Shown here: positions 63,165 to 64,000 of the stretch, piece after piece
Numbering within the stretch: position 1 is the stretch's first letter
Layout of the letters: each line of letters begins with the position of its first letter
Assembly: GCA_947460235.1 (NCBI GenBank)
Contig: CANHGK010000003.1
Coordinates: 62,001-126,000, forward strand
DNA length: 64,000 bases
From: Paenibacillaceae bacterium
GTDB taxonomy: Bacteria; Bacillota; Bacilli; Paenibacillales; CANHGK01
Direction of reading: 5' to 3'
Notes under the pieces: generated by a model
Told to the model about the DNA's origin: nothing
The model's input: only the letters and a program-made list of their open reading frames with translations
Databases searched by the model: none
Translations under genes and position numbers: made by a program

Positions 63165-64000
63165 TTACGCCGGATTTTTTGCACGTGTCACGATTTTGCC
63201 ACGTTCACAGCGAAATTGCAACTCCCCATTTTCATCTGTACGATGAATGTTTGATTTGTTCGACTGAATCCGCTCCAAAACGTCAGCATTCGGATGATGA
63301 TAGCGATTGTGAATACCTGCAGAAATAAATGAGATCACAGGTCGCACTGCTTGTAGCCATTCATCCGACGTTGATGTCTTACTACCATGATGACCGACTT
63401 TCAAAACGTCAGATTTCAGAGCGTTAGCGCCATACCTATCAAGAATTTTATGTTCCTCGGTTTGCGGTAAATCCCCTGAAAATAAGAATGAGAAATGATG
63501 CATTTCTACTTTAAGTACAACAGAAGCATCGTTTTGTGGCACATTTATTTGATTCACTGTTTCCTGCAGAGGTCCAAAACTTCTAATTACTGTCCCATCT
63601 TCCAGTTGTAAAATCATTCCTGCTTGTATCGATCGCAGCGGAATGTTGCGAATCGCGGCAAACTTAAATAACTCATGTACAAACGGTTTATCCGCATGCA
63701 ATCCGTTATACCAAATTTCTTTAACATGGAACGCCTTCATTACTGCAAGTGCCCCGCCAATATGATCCAAATCTTCGTGTGATAACACAAGCGCATCAAT
63801 GTTGTGCACACCATGCGCTCGTAATAACGGAACAATCACATCTCGGCCCGTATCAAATGGCTTACGACGTTCTTTCCATGCCTCCTGCTGCAATGCAATC
63901 GGCCCCGCATCAATTAACATCGTAAATCCATTTGGCGTTCTTACAAAACTCGCATCGCCTTGCCCAACATCTAACAGCCGCACAAGTGTCAAATCTTCCC
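63165..64000 (-). CDS. ComEC/Rec2-like metallo-beta-lactamase domain protein, C-terminal part
   Basis: At least 278 residues; the frame stays open to the right window edge (reading EDLTLVRLLDVGQGDASF). Metallo-beta-lactamase motifs: VLSHEDLDHIGGA (HxxDH variant HEDLDH), FLFSGDLPQTEE, VLKVGHHGSKTSTSDEWL. This is the domain found at the C-terminus of the competence channel ComEC, where it is thought to act on DNA; stand-alone versions also exist. Which it is depends on sequence beyond 64000. dprA and comM in the window favour a competence role. Confidence 0.75.
   Translation of the reverse strand, partial: EDLTLVRLLDVGQGDASFVRTPNGFTMLIDAGPIALQQEAWKERRKPFDTGRDVIVPLLRAHGVHNIDALVLSHEDLDHIGGALAVMKAFHVKEIWYNGLHADKPFVHELFKFAAIRNIPLRSIQAGMILQLEDGTVIRSFGPLQETVNQINVPQNDASVVLKVEMHHFSFLFSGDLPQTEEHKILDRYGANALKSDVLKVGHHGSKTSTSDEWLQAVRPVISFISAGIHNRYHHPNADVLERIQSNKSNIHRTDENGELQFRCERGKIVTRAKNPA

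Overview
This window comes from a motile, spore-forming Gram-positive bacterium of the Bacillales type. Gene order supports this: the translation block ylxM-ffh-rpsP-khpA-rimM-trmD-rplS-sipS-rbgA-rnhB, then sucCD-dprA-topA-trmFO-xerC-codY, then the flagellar operon. Two CotF-like coat proteins, CcpA, CodY, a PTS and a bacilliredoxin-like protein agree with it. The base composition is moderate to AT-rich, SD sequences are strong (AAGGAGG), and TTG/GTG starts are common. I cannot name the species; a deep-branching, possibly Alicyclobacillaceae-like lineage is only a guess.

Layout. 1-8074 (minus): flagellar export and basal-body operon flgB-flgC-fliE-fliF-fliG-fliH-fliI-fliJ-motE/ylxF-fliK (fliK runs off the left edge). 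8238-15536 (minus): codY, the decayed remains of hslU and hslV, xerC, trmFO, topA, dprA. 15643-25547 (minus, with comM on plus): sucD-sucC, a TlpA-like thioredoxin, comM (plus), yraN, an FlhB-C-like protein, a FliK-like protein, rnhB, rbgA, sipS, rplS. 25684-31817: a MarR regulator (plus), trmD-rimM, a stalk-domain secreted protein (plus) sitting inside the usual operon, khpA-rpsP-ffh-ylxM, and a radical SAM/SPASM protein (plus). 31845-32760: rpsD with a long leader.

32775-41850: a three-gene lipid cluster (PAP2 phosphatase, HtrB-type acyltransferase, OlsB-like GNAT), tyrS, a bifunctional PBP1A, a small membrane protein, and a Fur-controlled FTR1 iron permease. 41943-45625: acsA, mtnN and ccpA, with a cre-like site on the ccpA promoter. 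45749-51705: a bacilliredoxin-like protein, a zinc-ribbon protein, a translationally overlapped ptsG(IICBA)-ptsI-DJ-1 operon lacking ptsH, and two coat-like proteins. 51747-57671: CoA-binding protein, aroA, two CrcB/FluC subunits, chrA, a rhodanese, aroK, gnd. 57760-64000: a secreted lysozyme-like protein with a non-canonical start, a hybrid histidine kinase, leuD-leuC, and the C-terminal metallo-beta-lactamase part of a ComEC-like protein at the right edge.

Most of the window is core housekeeping. The best finds are the clearly readable corpse of hslVU between xerC and codY, the lipid-acyltransferase cluster unusual for a Gram-positive, the CTG/ATT start of the lysozyme-like protein, and the Fur and cre sites placed over promoters. 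No tRNA, rRNA, CRISPR array or intact insertion sequence was seen.
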